Part shown: positions 20,305 through 33,291 of the stretch, piece by piece
How the letters are laid out: each line of letters begins with the position of its first letter
How positions within the stretch are numbered: the first letter of the stretch is position 1
Source: Zymoseptoria tritici IPO323
Taxonomy: Eukaryota; Ascomycota; Dothideomycetes; Mycosphaerellales; Mycosphaerellaceae
DNA length: 64,000 nucleotides
Assembly (NCBI RefSeq): GCF_000219625.1
Contig: NC_018214.1
Coordinates: forward strand, 558,001 to 622,000
Direction of reading: 5' to 3'
Program-made: the position numbers and the translations under genes
Notes under the pieces: generated by a model
Database searches by the model: none
The model's input: the letters and a program-made list of their open reading frames with translations, nothing else
What the model was told of the DNA's origin: nothing

Positions 20305-22555
20305 CTATACCTGAGGTCCAGCCTTAATAACCTCCTCAGTAGCTTCCGAGCTATACTTCTTGAAATTCTCATTGAACAGCTCCGCAAGCTTGGTAACTTC
20401 TTCCTTGAAGTCCGCGGTTCCAGTCCAGCTCTTCTCCGGGTTAAGGAGCTCATCCGGAACATTCGGGCAAGACTTGGGCACCTGCAGGTTGAAAGTCGTG
20501 TACGTCTCGTACTCCGCCTTCGCCAGCTCACCACTGTGAACAGCATCCAAAATCGCCCTCGTGTACTTCAACGGACACCTCTTTCCACCAGTAGCCGCAC
20601 CCGCACCCGTCCAGCCGGTGTTCAACAACCACGCATTGGTGTTGTGCTGCGACATCTTCTCGGCCAACATCTTTGCGTACCTCATCGGGTGCAGCGCCAA
20701 GAAGGGCTGCGCGAAACACGACGAGAAGGTCGCTTGAGGCTCGGTGACGCCCTGCTCGGTACCCGCCATCTTGGAGGTGTAACCGGAGATGAAGTGGAAC
20801 ATGGTCTGCGCAGAGTCGAGCTTCGAGATGGGAGGCAGGACACCGCGGGCGTCGCAGGTGAGGAGGACGATGTTGGTGGGGTGGGAGGTGGAGAGGCAAG
20901 GGATCTTGGTGTTCTCAATGTACTCAATCGGGTACGCGCAGCGGGTGTTCTCCGTCAAGGTGGTGTCATTGTAGTCGACGGTACGAGTCTCTGGGTCGAA
21001 CACGACGTTTTCAAGGATAGAGCCGAACTTGATGGCGTTGAAAATGTCGGGTTCCGTCTCGGCGGAGAGGCCGATGCACTTGGCGTAGCAGCCGCCTTCG
21101 ATGTTGAAGACGCCCTTGTCGGACCAGCAGTGCTCGTCGTCGCCGATCAAGGCGCGCTTGGGGTCCGCGGAGAGGGTGGTCTTGCCGGTTCCCGAGAGGC
21201 CGAAGAAGACGGTCACGTCGCCGTTGGAGCCTTCGTTGGCGGAGGAGTGGAGGGTGAGGACGTTGTGCTTGACGGGCATCTCGTAGAAGAGGACGGTGAA
21301 GATTCCTGAGATGTTGTCAGTTTCTGGATATTTTGATTCGGGTATTGCATCTCCTCACCCTTCTTCATCTCTCCAGCGTACTCAGTACCCAGAATAACCA
21401 TCTCCTTCTCCTGGAAGTTGATCGACACGGATGTGTTCGAGGTCATACCCGTAGTGTATCGGTTAGCCGGGAAAGCACCCGCGTTGTAGATGACATAGTC
21501 CGGGTGAAAGTGCTCCAACTCTTTCCTCGACGGGCGAATCAACATGTTGTACATGAACAGAGCATGGTAAGCACGAGCGCACACCACACGGACATTGATG
21601 CGGTAGCGCTCGTCCCAGCCGGCGAAGCCATCGATGACATAGATACGGTTGCGGGTGTTGAGGTAGTCCAGGGCGCGCTCGCGGTTGATGTGCCAGACCT
21701 AGAGATGAGGAGATGGAGTGTCAGCGATATTTCCCTCATTGTTCTTTTTGGCATGTGACAATTGCAGGGATGGGTGAAGTCGAAAGCCCGATCGGACCCG
21801 ACTGCGGGGCATCTGCGCGTGGAATATGTGGGGTACGAGCTCCGTCTCGGGTCTCGGGTTCGGGCTCGGCTAATGCGAGGGGGGAATGACGTTCCGCCCG
21901 CTTTGCTTGCCCCGCCAAAATCGCGTGAAGAAGAAACAATCCAGACTGCTCCATGTGAGAGCTGTTTCACCTCGGCGTGCCAGAAAATGGCCAGAGGATG
22001 AGATGTGAAGACAATGCAAGCGGTGTGTGAAGATAGAGGGGCTTCTCCCATCTGCAATGGCAGAAGAGACTCACCTCGGGTGTCATGGGCTTGTTGACAG
22101 GTCCCCACCAAATGTCACTCTCAGAACCCTCCTCCTTCACAATACGCTTGTCCGAAGGTGAGCGTCCAGTCTTGGCTCCGGAGTATGCGGACAAAGCACC
22201 GGTCGAGGTGATGGCGGAACCCGTCTCGTAGACCAATGCATCTTCGTAGAGGGCGGCGACGGAGGGGTTGGCGATCTGTGAGGGGAAAAGGAGAATAGGT
22301 TAGCCATGTCCGTCGTCCACAAGGTGGATCGAAGCAACTCGGCCTCGGCTGGGCTTACAATGGCGACACGGTCGTAGTCAATGTGGGCGCGGTCGTGGAG
22401 CTCCTCCTCGAGCTCAGTGTGCTCGGCACGAGGTCTGGAGTAAAATGGTCAGCTCGCCGGAACGACAAACATCCAACACAGCGATGAGCTTGAACATACG
22501 CAACACCACCCGGGTGCAGGGCAGTCTTGTTGACGCGAGTCTGATCCGAAGTCAT
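20305..22555 (-). CDS. PCK1: Phosphoenolpyruvate carboxykinase (ATP)
   Basis: Five exons (22555-22500, 22434-22359, 22275-22075, 21698-21359, 21305-20305) give 557 residues, close to the usual fungal length. The enzyme makes phosphoenolpyruvate and CO2 from oxaloacetate and ATP, the first committed step of gluconeogenesis, in the cytosol. Diagnostic segments are [31 protein letters not shown] (ATP-binding P-loop, about residue 256), [20 protein letters not shown] with the metal ligands, and the C-terminal [15 protein letters not shown]. Splice phases are consistent at every joint. The third intron (22074-21699) is 376 nt, several times longer than the others, and has no coding content that I can see. 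A CTT microsatellite follows the stop. Confidence 0.97.
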
Positions 22556-23817
22556 GGTGACGGTGGAGTGGAGATGTGTATTGCTGTGGTCTTGCTTTCT
22601 TTCTTGCGGAGCTCTTTGTGTGTTCAAGACGAAAGCTCTCGTGCAACGTGAATTCGCTATTCAAAAGTTTCAGGTATCAGAGTGGAGAGAAGAAGAGGAG
22701 AGGAAGTTGAACCGTCACGATATTCTCGAGAGCGGCAGACCGGTTGCTTAAGACGCTCCAGGGCCGGACTGCTTTCCCTCGGAAGCTCATGCAAATGGAA
22801 CTAGGAATCGTGTTGACTAAGAAGCGCTCGATGGCTGTGATTGGTTGAATTTGTCTCATGGTAAGAACTGCTCGGGCACAGGTCCCGTCCGCGCCCGAAC
22901 TTTGCGGAACGATTCGGGCGAACGTGGACATGGCCAGGTATCGAGGAACTGCCGGTCTAGGCTTGAGCCGGGGCCGTGCAATTGCCAGATATTCACTCTG
23001 TCTGTTGTCTACAATCTTCATATGTGGGCAAATAAATGCCTCTCCACCTCGTCGTTCAGCGAGTACCTTAATTACTCGCTACAACGATCATCGCTAACAG
23101 CAACGAGCCGAGCATCAGACCTCGAAGAACGGACGTCATTCCACAGGCGGGGCAGCTTCAGCTTTCAGACGTCTTAGGTCGCAACACTGTCACGTTTCGA
23201 TTATTCATAGCCTCCTCCTTGAGCCGCGCCAACCACGCGGCTGTGACGCTTGCAAGGGTTAGAACTATATTCCCTGCTCTGCTTGGCAAACAGTTCGCTC
23301 GGCGGCAACAGTTCGGCTTGGAAGCTCGAGGCTCGGTCATAACCGAATGCTATCCTCTGCTTTCATTCACATGCGAATGACAACACCTCTACAAGCGTGT
23401 GACGAAGCTGAGTGTCCTCACCGCTAGGGTTGCGGTATCTCTGCTCAAGTCCACCATAAGCCTCAGCTGACAACAATACCTCCAGTAGCTTTCCCTCCAA
23501 CGTCATCATCGATCGTTGTAGGTGCATTCGCGCTTTTCGGCCATGAGGAAGTCAAATGTGAGCGGCAACGCGGGTCTGGAGAAGAATCTGGGGTCTCCAG
23601 CTTCCTCCCTTCCCAAAAGAGCTTAATCCTGACTTCGTTGGCTCGACCTTTACATTATTCCTTTGAGCCTCAGGCTCCCCGGTGGGTGGAATACAGGACT
23701 CTTAAAAGCAATAGCATTCATCTCACGATCTGCGTGAGCCTACTCTGATCTTCATCACCTCGAGCATCACCTCTCTTCCCAGAAGCCTGACTGACCTCCT
23801 CCCTTCACCAAGTTCAC
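22556..23817. other. Intergenic region upstream of PCK1
   Basis: About 1.26 kb with only short, composition-driven frames. It should contain the carbon-source-responsive promoter of PCK1 and the PAN2 3' region. No specific operator was identified. Confidence 0.4.
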
Positions 23818-26800
23818 TCACCCTCCCTTCGCCGGACTCCTCCCCTCCACCCCACCAATCCTCACAGCCCCCCTAGCCGGAGTCCCCGGCGCACTCGACA
23901 TCGGCGTCCCTCCCTCTCCAACCATCTTAACCGGCACCTTAAAATCCGTCGCCCGACCCTTCAACCAAATCTCATCCATAATCCTCTCCAACACCCCCGC
24001 CTCCAAAAACTCCTCATACTTCCTCCACAATTTCAGCGCCGTCCTCGCGTCTTCAATACTGTCGTGTCCCTTTTCTTCACTCTGCTGGATATCCTCCCCC
24101 AACACCGTCCAGGCGAGGAATCGAAGGGAGAGTTTACGGCGACCGCGCGAGCCGAGGGAGAAGAGGTCTTGTGTGTCGATGACTTGCGCTTCGGGGACGT
24201 GGATGTTGATGATGCGGAAGTCGGAGGATAAGCCGTGTCCGATGAATACCGCCCCGAGGTTGAGCAGCACCCAGAGTTTTTTGTAGACTTCTTTCAGACA
24301 GACGAGTTCGAAGCGGGATTGTCCGGGCGTGAGATCACCCGCGTGCAAGCCCGAGTAGCGGGTGAGGTAGTCGTCGATCGGGTCCTCGATGGAGATATAG
24401 TCGTCGATGAAGGGGAGTTCTGCATCCTCGCCTGCACCCCTCAGAACGGAGACGCGAGCGAGAGCGCTGCGGGCAGGTCGCGTCATGCGGCGGGAACCCG
24501 TAGCGTCGACATCGATTTCTTCGCGGAGGAGACGGACGAACTCGGCGTCGATGGCGACGTGGGTTGTGGAGGGGTCGGTGAGCGGGGTGGAAGGGGTGAG
24601 AGGGCGGCAGGAGAGGGCGGGTTGGGTCGGGCTGCGGTAGAGGACTGCGGGGTCGATGGAGGACTTCCAGGTGGAGTCGAGGGAGTGGGAGTGGGTTTTG
24701 GCTTGGTAGGTTATGACGGAAGGGAGTTTCCATTGAGGGTTGAAGTGGAGGGCTTCGTCTGGAGGGAGTTTGGAGACGAGGAAGTCGTTGAAGAGATGCC
24801 AGTTGGACTTTTGGGTGGGGTCCGGGTCGGCTAGGCCGACGTCGATGGTGGCGACGAGGTGGGATTTTTCGTTGTCGCTGGTTTTGACGTCGACTACGAT
24901 GCCGACGAGTTCGTAGACGGTGATGTTAAATTGGCCCCGTTGGAGGTGGAGTTGCAGGTCTTGTCCTTCGTAGCAGAAGAAGCGTCCGTTGTTGACGATG
25001 ACGCCGATTTCTCTGGGGAGGAAGCCTGGAGTTCCCCAAAGCTGGCGTGAGTCCGGTGTTGTTATGGCGGCGTTTAACATCAAGACTGCGGGAAGGCAGT
25101 GGATTGCTCGATGCGACACCATGCCTTTATAGCCATTGCAGCGTAGACACCATCCCCTGTGCTGACTGTGCCTTTCAATCGACCCTTTCAATATCTGTGA
25201 GAAGTACTGGCGGATGTTGCGATGCTTCGGCTTGGGTGGGTAATATAAATCGTGACTATACCACACCTTATCCATGCGGCTTTCGTAGCTGCAGTGTGCG
25301 CATTGGGTGAAGTCCAGCCCGATGGTGCCGAACGCAAGATGGAAGTGATCTAGAGATGGCGCGACCCATTTGAAGTTGTCCTCCATGCGCTGCATCAGAA
25401 AGCGATTCAAATTCTGCATCATCGTGGTGAGTGGGGTGTTTGTGGAGACCTCTTCGAGCACGTTTTGTGCGGCAGCATCGGGCTGTCTGCTGAGTGTTCG
25501 GAGAAAGTTGGTCGCTTGGCAATTCGGCCCTCTTGCTTTCTCCAGCATGTCAATGAGGAATCCGAGCTCGCAAAAGAGGCAGTTCTCCAGCCTGCAGTCT
25601 TTCGCAGTATGCTGAAGGGATAGATTTCTCGCCACGGCTGTAAATCGGAAGATTTGTAGCAACGAATTCGCATAGGAGTTGACAATGTGAGTCTCCAGTC
25701 CGGCATACTTCGTCTTGTTGTAGTATCGGAAGTCAAAATCTTCCACTCCGAATTTGCTGTATTTGATTTCGACGATCCGGTAGAGAAACTTGACGTCCGA
25801 AGCAGCTGCACCGTCTAGCTTGAGGTTGTCCAGTGCCTTGAGGATGTCTTCGCTCATTCGTCGATCAGGTTTATCAGCCGCATCTTCAGGGCGAGGCTTT
25901 TCGCTAAGGAATTTGGGTGCTGCGAGAGGATCTGCGAGCTTTTGTTGGGCTCTTGGGTTGGCGGCCTCGTTACGACGGGTCTTCCTCGGATTTGGCCCAA
26001 CTCTACCATAGTCGAACGTGCGAAAGGTGCTCTCGAGCGGATCTGGTCGGGCAGCGGGCATGCCGACCTGGTGAAGCAGACTGTTTGGCCAACCAGAAAG
26101 CAGGGTCTCTCTGTAATACGGCATCCCGATCATGTTGAGAGGCACGTCGTTAGACCAATCTAGATGTTTCGATGTTCCGCTCGCATCTGCAAACTCTGTC
26201 GGTCTGCTGTACTCGGTGAACTGCAGCTTCGATGGCGATCCCCACAGAACCAAATCAGAATTGCTGTCCGCCAAAGCAAATCCCTTTCCAGAAGGCATGA
26301 GTTCCAGACCCGCGAACTGGACATCGAAGGAGTTGACGTATCGCATTGAGGGCATGTCTGGGTTTTGTATGTCGATTGAATGTATAAGTCCAGATTGCGA
26401 TACAACGATGCATGTCGAGGTCAGCTTTGGATGCAGCCGAACGTACGCCGCACCGGACTGAAATGGAACTGGAGGAGCCGGCTTTTGAGCTTTCAAGTCA
26501 AAGACTCGCACCAATCTCTCCAATGCAAGACCTTGATACTGCATCTGCGCCCATCCACAAGTCAAAAGGTAATCCCCTCTCGCGTCCATATCGTTGACAG
26601 TGCCAGCATATGCCTTCCAACTGTGGACGGATGACAATGTCTTCGGGTCCAGAAGATGAATAGACCCATCGTGAGATGCGGCGCATATGTGTTGACTGGC
26701 ATATTTCATCAAGGTGTAAGGGATTGGGTTCGTAGGCGTGATCGTCTCGGTGACAATACCCTTCTCAACATCGATGCGGTACATCTGCGACTGACATCCA

Positions 26801-27272
26801 GCAACCACGAGCTCGTCGGCGTCTCGACTGGTGAAGCTCATGCATCGCAGGTCGGTCATACCAGCATGCGAAATGTGCCATTGTGCAAGTCCTCGGCGCG
26901 AGGACATGTGGATGCTTTTCGAAGAAACTGTGATCACACCCTTGTCGCAGAAGAGAAATTGTTTAATCGGAGCATTTCCTGGAGCGCCTCGAGGAGCACT
27001 GCTGACATGTCCTCGATACGATGTGTACTTTTGCAACTCCGTGCCGTAGTAAGACGTCACTTTGCCCTGATGGTAGATCAGCACAAGCTCGGCGCCCTCA
27101 ACGTGTGGTCGCTGGAGCGAAGCACGCGATGGTTTCGACTCACATGCTCGTTTCCAGCCCACAACAATTCCTGCAATGGGTCGAAAGCAAACGCGCTGAG
27201 GTGAGATGGCGGAGCATTGTGAACCGGGCTCGACAGTCCTATCCGGGTGGCCTCATTCCAGTCGGCCTCCAT
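23818..27272 (-). CDS. PAN2: PAN2, catalytic subunit of the PAN2-PAN3 poly(A) nuclease
   Basis: Exon 1 is 27272-27144 (MEADWNEATRIGLSSP to LLWAGNEH) and exon 2 is 27066-23818, giving 1125 residues. A 77-nt intron is chosen because it joins GNEH to GKVTSYYGTELQKY, the conserved PAN2 start. PAN2 trims mRNA poly(A) tails in the cytoplasm. In order: WD40-type propeller (about 1-330), linker that binds PAN3, inactive ubiquitin-hydrolase-like domain (IVNSYANSLLQIFRF, lacking the catalytic Cys), and a DEDD exonuclease (about 880-1065) with HVAIDAEF, FIGHGLSSDFRIINI and HDSIEDARTAL carrying the acidic metal ligands. The C-terminal tail is low complexity, as in other fungi. It is divergent from the glycosyltransferase gene. 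Confidence 0.97.
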
Positions 27273-28203
27273 CGCGTCAATTGATCTGCTCCTCTACCCG
27301 GCCACATCTCCGAATGGATCAATACATCAACAAGTGCGGTAAACGCCCAAGATTTGGCTGTGAAGCGGCCGTACTTCGAGGATGAGGTCAGGCAAGGCCT
27401 ATTTGTGTTTAAACTTGGCGCCGGCGCGGTCGCTTCGGCCCGCCCGGCAGCATGAATGAACGTCTCGGAGCCGGCTCGCTCCCTTTTCTTCCATCATCTG
27501 CCAACTTTTTCATCTCAACCAATTTCTTTGCGAACGTTGTTCAGCAAGCTTATAAGGCTACGATGATGCTTGATGCCGTTATGCTATGCGGCTTGCCTCC
27601 GTGAGCCACGGTCGAAGAGCAGATTTGCTCATGACTAGCAAGCGGCTCCCCATGGGCGAATCGTCAAATCAATCAGGGCCATGATCCTGCACAACCCGAT
27701 TCACGAAATCACCACGCGACCACGACGCGGTTCGGCGCTTAATTCAGGCTCTTTATCCGGCCCCCTTTGTGGCACTCAGTATGTACTACCAGCCGCTTCC
27801 ATCGTGTGTTTCGGGATGCACTTTTCCGCCTCCGGTGAAGATGTCGTCTTTACGACTGGCTTTCTGTGAGATTCGGCGTGGATTGGAGACAATGTGGCGA
27901 CGTGAGTATACTATTTCACAGTCAATTCTGACATTCATCCCTTGCTTGCTGTGCGTGACTTGAGCCCTTATCGCATTCCAGCGCTGCGAATCCTTTGACA
28001 TGGGTCCGGAGGAAGCGGCGGAGGATCAACGCGCATGGCTTGGCGCCACTACCGAGATGCGGGAGTGGACCTGCCTCCACAGAGCAAGTTTGTTTGCGCA
28101 TCCTTTGATAAATGACTCGTCTTACCTCATTTGCCTCATTCTTTGCTCTCTGCGCCATTTGACAGGAAATGCCCTTTCACCTCGAACCTCAGCTGCGGTC
28201 GAC
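27273..28203. promoter_or_regulatory. Divergent intergenic region between PAN2 and the glycosyltransferase
   Basis: This 0.9-kb region supplies both promoters. No gene or defined site was seen. Confidence 0.4.
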
Positions 28204-29729
28204 ATGACGCGCAGAGCCCTTTGGCAGATATGTCTGAGCATTGCAGTCATCTGCAGTGCCACGATCGCCCTGCTGTTCTGGACGGACGTGCCGCTGAAGA
28301 CCATCGGATTTCCTGGAAAACAACACAATGACGAAAAAAAGAATCCGACTTCAAAATACTATTCATTCAGAACATATTCAGCATTCGGTACATCGATCAA
28401 CGACACCACCTCCAAATCTGCCACGCGAGAGCAGCTCTGCGAGCATTTCCCGAAGGCGTTGCTCCGCGACATCCAGCCAGTCTTAAAGGTTGGCCATGGA
28501 GTCGTCCAGACTCGCGCGCGGAATTCCCTCAATAGTTGCTCCGCCTGCATTGATGACCTGCTGATATTCTCCGACTTCGACGAAGAGCTGGAAGGACGGC
28601 CAATCATCAACGTCATTTCAGATCTTCCCGCCGAGCATCAGGAGCAAGAACAGCTCATTCCCTGGAAAGCTATGAATGGCCTTCCAGTGAACGGCTCTAT
28701 GATGGACCCGGAGATAACCGGCAGACAAGGGTGGGAGCTGGACAAGTTCAAGTTCTTGCTAAGTATCAGCCGCGCATGGCGCATGCGGCCCGAGAAGAGG
28801 TGGTACGTCTTCTATGAAGGCGACACCTTCGTCGTCTGGGACAACGTATTTCGATGGCTGGCGAACTTCGACCCAGACACACCGCAATATTTTGGAAGCC
28901 CATCTCCAGGACGCGAGGACAAGGGTGAGCGGGTATGGTTTGCAAATGGTGGGCCAGGCTACATCATTAGCCGAGCAGCTATGAGGAGACTCGTGAAGAA
29001 TGACTTCGACAAGACGACCGGCGAGTATTTGGGAAGCAAATTTACCGAGAATCATTGGGGAGATGTGCTTACAGACTGCTGCGGAGATTCTGTGCTTGGC
29101 TGGGCTCTTTGGCAAGAGCAAGTCAGGATTAGTGGCGTGTGGCCATCCATGAACCCACATCCGCTCCACGGCGTTCCTTTCTCAGATCAGCATTGGTGTC
29201 AGCCTGTGATGAGCATGCACAAAGTGCATGAGAAGGATATGGTGGATTTGTGGCGGTGGGAATGGGCACATCGCGATTTCAAGGTATACATTTTGATCAC
29301 TCCTAGTGACACACTCCATCTAATATTATCTCACAGCGCCCTTTCCTATACCGTGATCTCGCATTATCCTATCTCAACCTCACCACCATGCAACGACGAA
29401 ACAACTGGGACAACGCCGCCTGGGATGGCTTCGACGCACCCGCCGATGCACCACACGTCTCTGCCGACTCTTGCGAATCAGCATGTAACAGTCATGGAGG
29501 CTGCTTTCAGTGGACTTATCACCGTCGGCGTTGCACTTTTGTACGATCGTTCCGCCTCGGAGATGCAAAGGAGCCGACCACGCCAGAGCCGGAGACGGAT
29601 GGTGAATGGACGGCCGAAGACCAGCAATTCATCGCCGGATGGGACACCAAGTCTATTGCGAAGTGGGCGGATGAGCGGCCGTGCAAGGAGATTCAGTGGC
29701 TGAGGCCTAGTATCTCGAGGATTATATGA
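28204..29729 (+). CDS. Type II membrane glycosyltransferase, GT31-like, with C-terminal PAN-like segment
   Basis: Exons 28204-29283 and 29337-29729 (53-nt intron) encode 490 residues. A single N-terminal anchor (ALWQICLSIAVICSATIALLFW) predicts a Golgi type II protein with a lumenal catalytic domain. That domain resembles fungal beta-1,3-galactosyltransferase-like (DUF604/GT31) proteins: RRPEKRWYVFYEGDTFVVW in the place of the DxD region, YFGSPSPG, FANGGPGYIISRAAM and the TDCCGDSVLGWALW block. Exon 2 adds a Cys-rich stretch, SCESACNSHGGCFQWTYHRR, typical of PAN/Apple modules that bind sugar or protein. Splicing keeps the frame across WAHRDFK and RPFLYRDLA. The start at 28204 places the anchor at the N-terminus; the frame is open further upstream. 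Donor and acceptor sugars are unknown. Confidence 0.85.
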
Positions 29730-30363
29730 CGAACTGACATGCCTTCTGGAACGATTGAAAACTCAAACATGAGCTCGAGCACTCTGGTGTATGCTTTGAG
29801 GAGTCACTGCGGCATCGGGATAAGCCTAAGCCACCTGGCCATATCCACGAGGCTTGCGACCTCGAACCGCAGAACGATCCATTGAGATTCGCCGCTTTGC
29901 GTGCCTCCACGCACTCTGTTTTTGAGGCGACTCGCGGTCAGCGGCCGTGGACTGCATGCCAGACCCCGAGACTTCTCCGCTGGCCATTGGTCCAAGGCAC
30001 GAAAGCATTTCGGATGCAAGCACCAGCAGATGCAGGACTTTCTTCTGAGCATCGACGTATCCACGGACCATGATGACCTGTGGGCACGATGGCGATGAGC
30101 CTTTTTCATGTCTCCGAGAGAACACCTATCACCACCCAACCGCTGTTATACGAGATATCCTCGTCTGAGTCTTGGACTTTGATGGTCTGCGAGAAAGGTG
30201 CGATGGGCAGGCATGAGGGTTATACAGTACACTGTTCGTCACTCCTCGCTCTCTGCCTCTTCGTTCCTTGAGTCACCAGGAAACGATACCATGACTACTG
30301 CCTGCCGGGTACTACATCATCACTCATTCTCCACAACACCATCACGCGTCTCACCTCGCCACA
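29730..30363. other. Intergenic region
   Basis: No supported gene. It is the upstream region of the first cysteine-rich secreted protein. Confidence 0.4.
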
Positions 30364-30732
30364 ATGCGCCCCACCATCGCCGTCGGCCTCTTCGTCCTCT
30401 CAGAACTCCTGCCATCCGCTATGGGCACATGCTTCACAATGTGCGTTAACCTAAACCAGCTCTCGAAAGCCACAAGGCTGACCTCTCCCCGCTTCCACCA
30501 CAGTTGCGACTGTTGCTACAACACAACAGTAAGATCCCGAGACTGCTCGAGGAGTCTTCAATCGTCTTCACAATATATGATTCGACTCGAACCTAGCCCG
30601 AAAGAGATCGCATCTACAGCTATCACCACAACAAGCAGGGGAAAGGTATCTATCAGCCTTATGACGGCACGCAACACGATAAATTGGACGTATGGACCTG
30701 TTTGCGGGTGTCCGTGCTTGCTGTCGCCGTGA
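30364..30732 (+). CDS. Small secreted cysteine-rich protein A
   Basis: The ATG lies in a start context (CACCTCGCCACA before ATG) also seen upstream of protein C. A hydrophobic signal peptide (MRPTIAVGLFVLSELLPSAMG) is followed by TCFT. Removing the intron at 30441-30503 (GTGCGT...CACAG, 63 nt, frame-neutral) brings the Cys into the pattern C-x3-C-x-CC (ICDCC), which matches proteins B and C. Unspliced, the frame is open for 122 codons. Either way it ends with VCGCPCLL. The 3' exon structure is unsure: a second intron beginning at 30529 is possible, because a family-like HNK segment occurs near 30625 in another frame. It is probably a secreted effector-like or antimicrobial-type protein; no function is known. 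Confidence 0.55.
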   Translation: MRPTIAVGLFVLSELLPSAMGTCFTMCVNLNQLSKATRLTSPRFHHSCDCCYNTTVRSRDCSRSLQSSSQYMIRLEPSPKEIASTAITTTSRGKVSISLMTARNTINWTYGPVCGCPCLLSP

Positions 30733-33291
30733 GAGGTGATGGAGGTATCGGGATGCTGAATGCCGTGGAGGGTGTGGGAGGTGTCTTGGAGAGCGTCTTG
30801 GGTGGTGGGAAGTACGCGCTTTGGGCTCGACGTTGCGGACGAACGAACAGGCTGGTGCAACGAGATTATGGTCAGAATTGGGCGATCCAGCGGAGATGGT
30901 GGGAGTGGCCGTTCGCTCCATCCAATGAATCGCGAACCTGATGGCCACCAGATTTGAAACGCCATCCAGGCAAAAGTCGACCTTCCGGTGGAAGGCCTGG
31001 TCTTTTGTACAGCCGACAAGAATTCAGTGCCGCGTGTGTCCGATGAATGCAAGAGCACCGTTCCCGTTCCTGGCCGGCCTTGATTTTCTCACTCTGTGCT
31101 TTGCCGGAGGTCTGCGACTTCCCCTTTGCAGGAGTACAGCAGCCAAGCGTGTCGAATTTCGTACCAAGTCGAAAACAATGCGTCGGAACGACTGTCTGGA
31201 GCGGTGCCTGACACCACCGAGATCTTTTTCTGAAGCCCGCGTCGACCCTTCACACTCTGGATCAACAGCGAAAAGACAAGTGCCCGTCTTTGAAGGCAAC
31301 TCCGAGAGCTGCGGAACATTGCGAATTCGAGGAATTGTCAGTTCCTGCCTGGACTTCTGGAGAGGGTGCCGATTGTAATGGCGGCGTAAGCACTACTTCT
31401 CGTATGCAGCCTATTTGGAGTTCCAACATGCGGTGCTCCCATTCGACTCGCCGATCGGGAGGGGAGGTCTTGAGCGCACGAGACAGGGTCGTTTCCTCCC
31501 TTGGCGATCGGGCGCGTAAGACGAAGGGAACAAAGGGTGTCGGCGCAGAGGTCCGCGGAATATTTGGCCTCCGGTCGGAGGGTTCCGATCGGTGTTTATC
31601 CCACTGCCATGATGAGCAGTCGGACATGTGTTGAGTCGGCAGTTGACAGTCAGTCAGCAGATGAACCGTGTTGCTCACTTCAAGCACCATGGGGTTCAAC
31701 GATATGGAGGTACGACGATCAGGGGATGCAGCAAGTCTCTGCTGCCGTGAGTGCAGTGGTTTTGAGATGTCGACGCTTGTTTGCGATCACCATGCTTCGG
31801 CCTCAAGGATGTCTTCAAGGTATGAGCCATCGCAGTCGAGGATGACCTTGCTTTGCTTGCATTGAAGCCGGCGATTGACTTTCCTGCCTTCGTCATTCCG
31901 AGAAGAGCCACTGCGATACGAAGATCAGACAGGGCTACCCTTGTCCGAGTTTCGTCATGTGTTGACGCTTCCACAAGGAGTCTGAAGGAGAGGAGGTGGA
32001 GTCCGGAGGACCGTGCGTGGCCGTGCGGATTTCCGTGCATCCACAAAGATTAGTTGGCTTGGGGCAAGACTGGAGAGGAGAGGATGGTGTCGTGATGGAG
32101 AGTGCGTGGTCTCGGGAGAATCTGGTTGTGGAATGCGCTCGGTCTCGGGACAATTGTTTGCGAGGGCATTGAACGAGAAATGGGATTCGTGGAACTGGTA
32201 GCGTGGTTGATGTAGCCATTTCGTGGACCGGTTGTTGGGGCATCATGGCATTGCACGATCCATGAAGCAATCCCCAGTCAATGTGACCTCCTCGAGAAGT
32301 GCCCGATTTCTGCGTGGACACTGCATCGATTGAGTTTCCAACCGCAAGCACTACTCCTGTACGCGGAACACTGTCTGTGCAGGATACTCCTCGATCAGAC
32401 TTCGTCACATGCTAACTTTGGATCAGACGTGCCGCTAAAATGGATGGGAAACGGAATGGATGGGAAGCATACTATCCGCTACGTTCCGCTTCGTTGACAA
32501 CCTTCCTTCCCAGGAATTCCGCCGGCAGCATCAGGGAATCGTCAATAGCAGTGTCATCCGTTCGTATCCAGTGCAGGGTTGACAGTCGGGGGCCATCCCG
32601 TATACGCCTTACACCTCTCAGTCGTGTTCGCTCAGATGCATCGCTTTGTACAGCCCATGGGCTGCACAGGATGGTCAAAGCATTCGTACAGGAATTGGCG
32701 TCCCGTCGATGAAGTTCAATCACACGTCCTGTCTGATGATCAGTCACACGCCCTGTCTGATGAGCAAATGTTGGCATTTCTTCGAGCTTGCACTGGCACG
32801 GCAAGTTCGGCATCATCCTCAGGGAACGGACATCACTTCTCACCTTTTTTTTTTTGGCAGAGAGAGAACCTTGACGCTGGTGACTCAATCGATGCCCCAT
32901 TCCGGGCTGGCATCGACAATGTCTCGAGTCTTCATTGGGCCGGAAACGTCAAATTGCCTTCAAAGGCCTGACCCAGCAAAGGCCGTAGCCAAACTATGAA
33001 TCGAAATGATTCACAGACACCAGTGCGGTTGAATGGTATGATACCCGCGGGATGCGTTGGTAGAATGTTCATTTTTGGAAGCATCTCACCGGCATTACGG
33101 TATGCGCGAGACAGATGGTCCTTCGTGCTTTGGTGCTCAGTCCATATATCACCAACGCTTCCTCGCCTGATGCTTTGCCCTCCTCCCTCCTTCCGACAGC
33201 AACATCCGACATCGAGTCACAAAGATACCGGCCCACCGCGTACATCACGATTACCCACAACAACGAACGCCATCAACACACATCGCCCACA
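30733..33291. other. 2.5-kb gene-poor stretch inside the cysteine-rich cluster
   Basis: Many short frames occur on both strands, but none has a domain, signal peptide or sensible codon use. It contains a two-copy 24-bp tandem repeat (32717-32764) and an 11-base T run near 32845. It may be decayed mobile DNA. Confidence 0.45.
32717..32764. repeat. Two-copy 24-bp tandem repeat
   Basis: 32717-32740 and 32741-32764 are direct copies of a unit beginning CA(A/G)TCACACG and ending CTGTCTGATGA, with three mismatches. Confidence 0.75.

Noticed and set aside
27112..27143. 32-nt intron as the first intron of PAN2
   Set aside because: It is frame-compatible but shorter than fungal introns normally are. 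The acceptor at 27067 gives a 77-nt intron and the conserved GNEH-GKVTSYYG junction.
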